From assembly GCA_016764015.1 (NCBI GenBank), contig JAESSR010000174.1:1-5692 (forward strand): 5,692 bases of DNA, given 5' to 3'. The stretch is from Phycisphaerales bacterium (GTDB lineage: Bacteria > Planctomycetota > Phycisphaerae > Phycisphaerales > UBA1924). Positions within the stretch are counted from its first letter, which is position 1; each line of letters begins with the position of its first letter. Under the pieces are notes generated by a model. It made no database searches. It was not told the origin of the DNA and was given only the letters and a program-made list of their open reading frames with translations. Positions 5,607-5,692 of this stretch are shown here, piece by piece. The translations under genes were made by a program, and so were the position numbers.

Positions 5607-5626
5607 GTTCGACGAGGTATAGACCG

Positions 5627-5692
5627 ATGGATGTCCCCGTTTATTCAATGAGTGGTAAAGCTGTAGGCAATATGTCTGTAGACGAAATCGCA
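5627..5692 (+). CDS. rplD: 50S ribosomal protein L4, N-terminal fragment
   Basis: Only the first 22 codons are present and the gene runs off the right edge. The start MDVPVYSMSGKAVGNMSVD resembles the L4 N-terminus (E/D-VPVY-N/S-M/Q-G), and the position after rplC is the canonical rplD slot. The ATG at 5627 has GAGG at 5614-5617, 9 nt upstream. In E. coli, L4 binds 23S rRNA and also represses its own S10 operon through the leader upstream of rpsJ. That known role makes the structured region just before this gene worth notice. Downstream genes expected from the canonical order (rplW, rplB) are outside the window. Confidence 0.9.
   Translation, partial: MDVPVYSMSGKAVGNMSVDEIA

Larger units (their letters stand above)
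5309..5626 (+). promoter_or_regulatory. 318-bp structured spacer / rplD leader
   Basis: No convincing gene fills this unusually long gap between rplC and rplD. It holds an ordered set of stems. TTTGGGCGG / CCGCTCAAA (5330-5338 with 5349-5357) is 9 bp with one wobble. A two-tier stem at 5426-5457 follows, then a GCC-GAAA-GGC hairpin (5512-5521) and the complex fold at 5549-5606. None is followed by a T run, so these are not terminators. A role as an untranslated leader for rplD is inferred from position and density of pairing. A separate promoter inside the gap is possible but no good boxes are visible. Confidence 0.5.

Overview
The window looks like a bacterial chromosome fragment of moderate GC content. 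It is probably from Planctomycetota, perhaps a Phycisphaerae-like lineage. That placement is an inference: it rests on the style of the exported M28 peptidase with an inserted beta-rich domain, the variant L3 core loop, and the long structured spacers inside the S10 ribosomal-protein cluster. It needs a database search to confirm.

Left part (1-3812, genes on the minus strand). Positions 1-150 are gene-free and hold short direct and tandem repeats. A strong Rho-independent terminator (151-178, minus strand) closes the first gene, an M28-family zinc peptidase made as a lipoprotein (205-2205). A short spacer with inverted repeats (2206-2354) separates it from an unrecognised secreted protein of about 485 residues (2355-3812). 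The two may be co-transcribed or independent; no terminator is visible between them.

Middle (3813-4147). This is a divergent intergenic region. It carries weak promoter candidates in both directions and the structured 5' leader of the ribosomal operon, including two mutually exclusive hairpins upstream of rpsJ.

Right part (4148-5692, plus strand). This is the start of the S10 operon in canonical order: rpsJ (S10), rplC (L3), rplD (L4, cut by the window end). Spacing is not canonical. The rpsJ-rplC gap is 153 bp and holds a terminator-like hairpin plus a hairpin next to the rplC ribosome binding site. The rplC-rplD gap is 318 bp and holds several hairpins and a possible pseudoknot ending 8 nt before the rplD Shine-Dalgarno sequence. 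A 12-nt sequence is shared exactly by the rpsJ and rplD leaders, and its 9-nt core occurs inverted in the rplC leader. Each of the three leaders also holds a short open frame ending 4 to 18 nt before the ribosomal gene.

The best candidate for something undescribed is therefore a set of gene-by-gene structured leaders inside the S10 operon, possibly for autogenous control. This is inferred from hand-found base pairing, without comparative or experimental support.
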